Shown here: positions 5,126 to 6,255 of the stretch, piece by piece | Position numbering within the stretch: position 1 is the stretch's first letter | How the letters are laid out: each line of letters opens with the position of its first letter | NCBI GenBank assembly: GCA_003533405.1 | Contig: DQDL01000130.1 | Location: 3,698-9,952, forward strand | DNA: 6,255 bases | Direction of reading: 5' to 3' | Source: Clostridiales bacterium | Lineage (GTDB): Bacteria > Bacillota > Clostridia > Oscillospirales > Oscillospiraceae | The notes under the pieces: generated by a model | Told to the model about the DNA's origin: nothing | The model's database searches: none | Seen by the model: only the letters and a program-made list of their open reading frames with translations | Position numbers and translations under genes: made by a program

Positions 5126-6255
5126 ACCTCGGAAATAAGCGGCAGTATCATCGGGCTGCGCTTTGTGGTCTTGTATAGGTAGCTTGAAACATTGCTCTTA
5201 ATGCGACTTTTTATCGATGCCCAATCCTTAACGCCGTTTTCCTCGCAAGTCATGACGGTCTCCTTTGTGACACGCTTGAGCTCCTCAATCATGGACTCGG
5301 CCTCTTTTACATACACAAAGCCCCTTGTGAGTATCTCGGGCTCTGCGAGCATAGCATTGTCCCAAGAGGACATGGTCACCACAATGACCACCATGCCGTC
5401 CTCTGCAAGTCTGTGTCTATCGCGCATTACGACACTGCCGACATCGCCGACGCCCATACCGTCGACCATGACAGCACCTGACTGTACGGCACCATTGAGC
5501 TTGATGCTTTTTTTTGATATCTCTATGACCTTGCCGTTTTCGCCGATGACAACATTTTTAGCCGGTACGCCCATGAATTTACCAAGCTCTGCGTGCTTAA
5601 CGAGCATGCGGTATTCACCGTGGACAGGGATGAAATACTTGGGCTTTACGAGCGCAAGCATCATCTTCTGCTCCTCCTGTGAGGCGTGGCCGGAGACATG
5701 AAGTTCGGTATTACGGTCATAAATGACCTCTGCGCCCTTGTGGAAAAGCTCGTCGATTACCTTGCTTATCATGTTTTCGTTGCCGGGTATGGCCGATGCC
5801 GATATGATGACACGGTCGCCGGCTTCAATGTTTATCTGACGGTGCTCGGAAAACGCCATACGGTACAGAGCGGACATGGTCTCGCCCTGACTGCCGGTCG
5901 AGATAATGACGACCTTGTTTTTCGGCAGCTTATTAATATGGTTTATATCGACCATCGTATCCTCGGGAATGTTGAGATAGCCGAGGACGCTTGCAACACG
6001 GAGGATATTTTCCATGCTTCGGCCGGTGATACCGACCTTGCGCTTATACTTCGCCGCAACATCGATTATCTGCTGCAATCTGTGGACATTAGATGCAAAG
6101 GTCGTGATAATAATACGCTGGTCGCAGTTTTTAAACAGCATGTCAAAGGTCTCGCCGACCTTGCGCTCTGATGCGGAATGGCCGGGCTTTTCGACATTCG
6201 TCGAGTCGCTCAGAAGCGCAAGCACACCCTCATTGCCGAGCTGGCCGAGGCGGGG
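5122..6255 (-). CDS. rnj: Ribonuclease J, C-terminal 377 residues (partial)
   Basis: RNase J is a metallo-beta-lactamase/beta-CASP ribonuclease with 5'-3' exonuclease and endonuclease activity in mRNA decay and RNA maturation. The frame is open to the window edge, so the N-terminal part (including the HxHxDH motif) is outside; about two thirds of a usual 555-residue protein is present. Visible signatures are LLSDSTN near the edge, with a metal-ligand Asp; the beta-CASP ISTGSQGE stretch; SGHASQEEQKMM; and FIPVHGEYRML with its histidine codon at 5622-5620. Spacing between the two histidines equals that in Bacillus subtilis RNase J1 (368 and 390, from memory). The C-terminus ends in the typical KTTKRSPMILPLISEV. 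J1 and J2 type paralogs cannot be told apart here. The codon at 6225 is an internal GTG, not a start. It is the upstream member of the operon and its stop overlaps the M19 gene start. Confidence 0.96.
   Translation of the reverse strand, partial: PRLGQLGNEGVLALLSDSTNVEKPGHSASERKVGETFDMLFKNCDQRIIITTFASNVHRLQQIIDVAAKYKRKVGITGRSMENILRVASVLGYLNIPEDTMVDINHINKLPKNKVVIISTGSQGETMSALYRMAFSEHRQINIEAGDRVIISASAIPGNENMISKVIDELFHKGAEVIYDRNTELHVSGHASQEEQKMMLALVKPKYFIPVHGEYRMLVKHAELGKFMGVPAKNVVIGENGKVIEISKKSIKLNGAVQSGAVMVDGMGVGDVGSVVMRDRHRLAEDGMVVIVVTMSSWDNAMLAEPEILTRGFVYVKEAESMIEELKRVTKETVMTCEENGVKDWASIKSRIKSNVSSYLYKTTKRSPMILPLISEV

Noticed and set aside
6223..6225. GTG at 6225 as a start codon for RNase J
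   Set aside because: The frame continues upstream to the edge with typical RNase J residues (GQLGNEG), and the essential N-terminal metallo-beta-lactamase part would be missing.
1..6255. Mobile element, CRISPR array, tRNA or phage signals
   Set aside because: No direct repeats with spacers, no transposase or integrase signatures, no tRNA-like cloverleaf and no breaks in coding density were seen on either strand.

Overview
The window looks like ordinary chromosome from a Gram-positive bacterium of the class Clostridia, probably a gut Oscillospirales or Ruminococcaceae-type organism. The grounds are the presence of RNase J, a type A RNase P RNA, a clostridial-style MurD (SDGKTTTTT P-loop, NDSIGTSPSRT motif), a clostridial-style ArsC/Spx-family protein, strong GGAGG-type ribosome binding sites, and roughly balanced base composition. 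The lineage is inferred from protein style by eye and was not searched.

Layout. All protein genes are on the minus strand and the one RNA gene is on the plus strand. From the right edge, reading down the minus strand, there is a tight four-gene operon: the C-terminal two-thirds of RNase J (cut by the window edge), an M19 membrane-dipeptidase-family metallopeptidase, a small ArsC/Spx-family thioredoxin-fold protein, and a PepD-type M20C dipeptidase. The first two junctions are 4-base stop/start overlaps (ATGA and GTGA) and the third is a 2-base gap, so the set is almost certainly co-transcribed and translationally coupled. It ends at a hairpin (2418-2440) that works in both directions. The other user of that hairpin is rnpB, the RNase P RNA (2071-2410, plus strand), which has its own near-consensus promoter. 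Back to back with that promoter is a candidate minus-strand promoter for a second unit: murD (1971-595), followed one base later by the first 197 codons of a methionine gamma-lyase-family PLP enzyme that runs off the left edge.

Function. The region mixes housekeeping RNA metabolism (RNase J, RNase P RNA), peptidoglycan precursor synthesis (MurD), dipeptide turnover (M19 and M20C peptidases), a thiol/redox-type small protein, and a sulfur amino-acid-type PLP enzyme. The two dipeptidases with the thioredoxin-fold protein could form a peptide and thiol salvage module, but that is inference from adjacency.

No mobile element, CRISPR array, tRNA or convincing novel system is visible. Every stretch is explained by a recognised gene or by short intergenic control regions, and no gap without a gene exceeds about 100 bases. 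The items most worth checking are the substitutions in MurD at usually conserved sites, the coupling of murD to a PLP enzyme, the peptidase operon, and the shared promoter and terminator architecture around rnpB.
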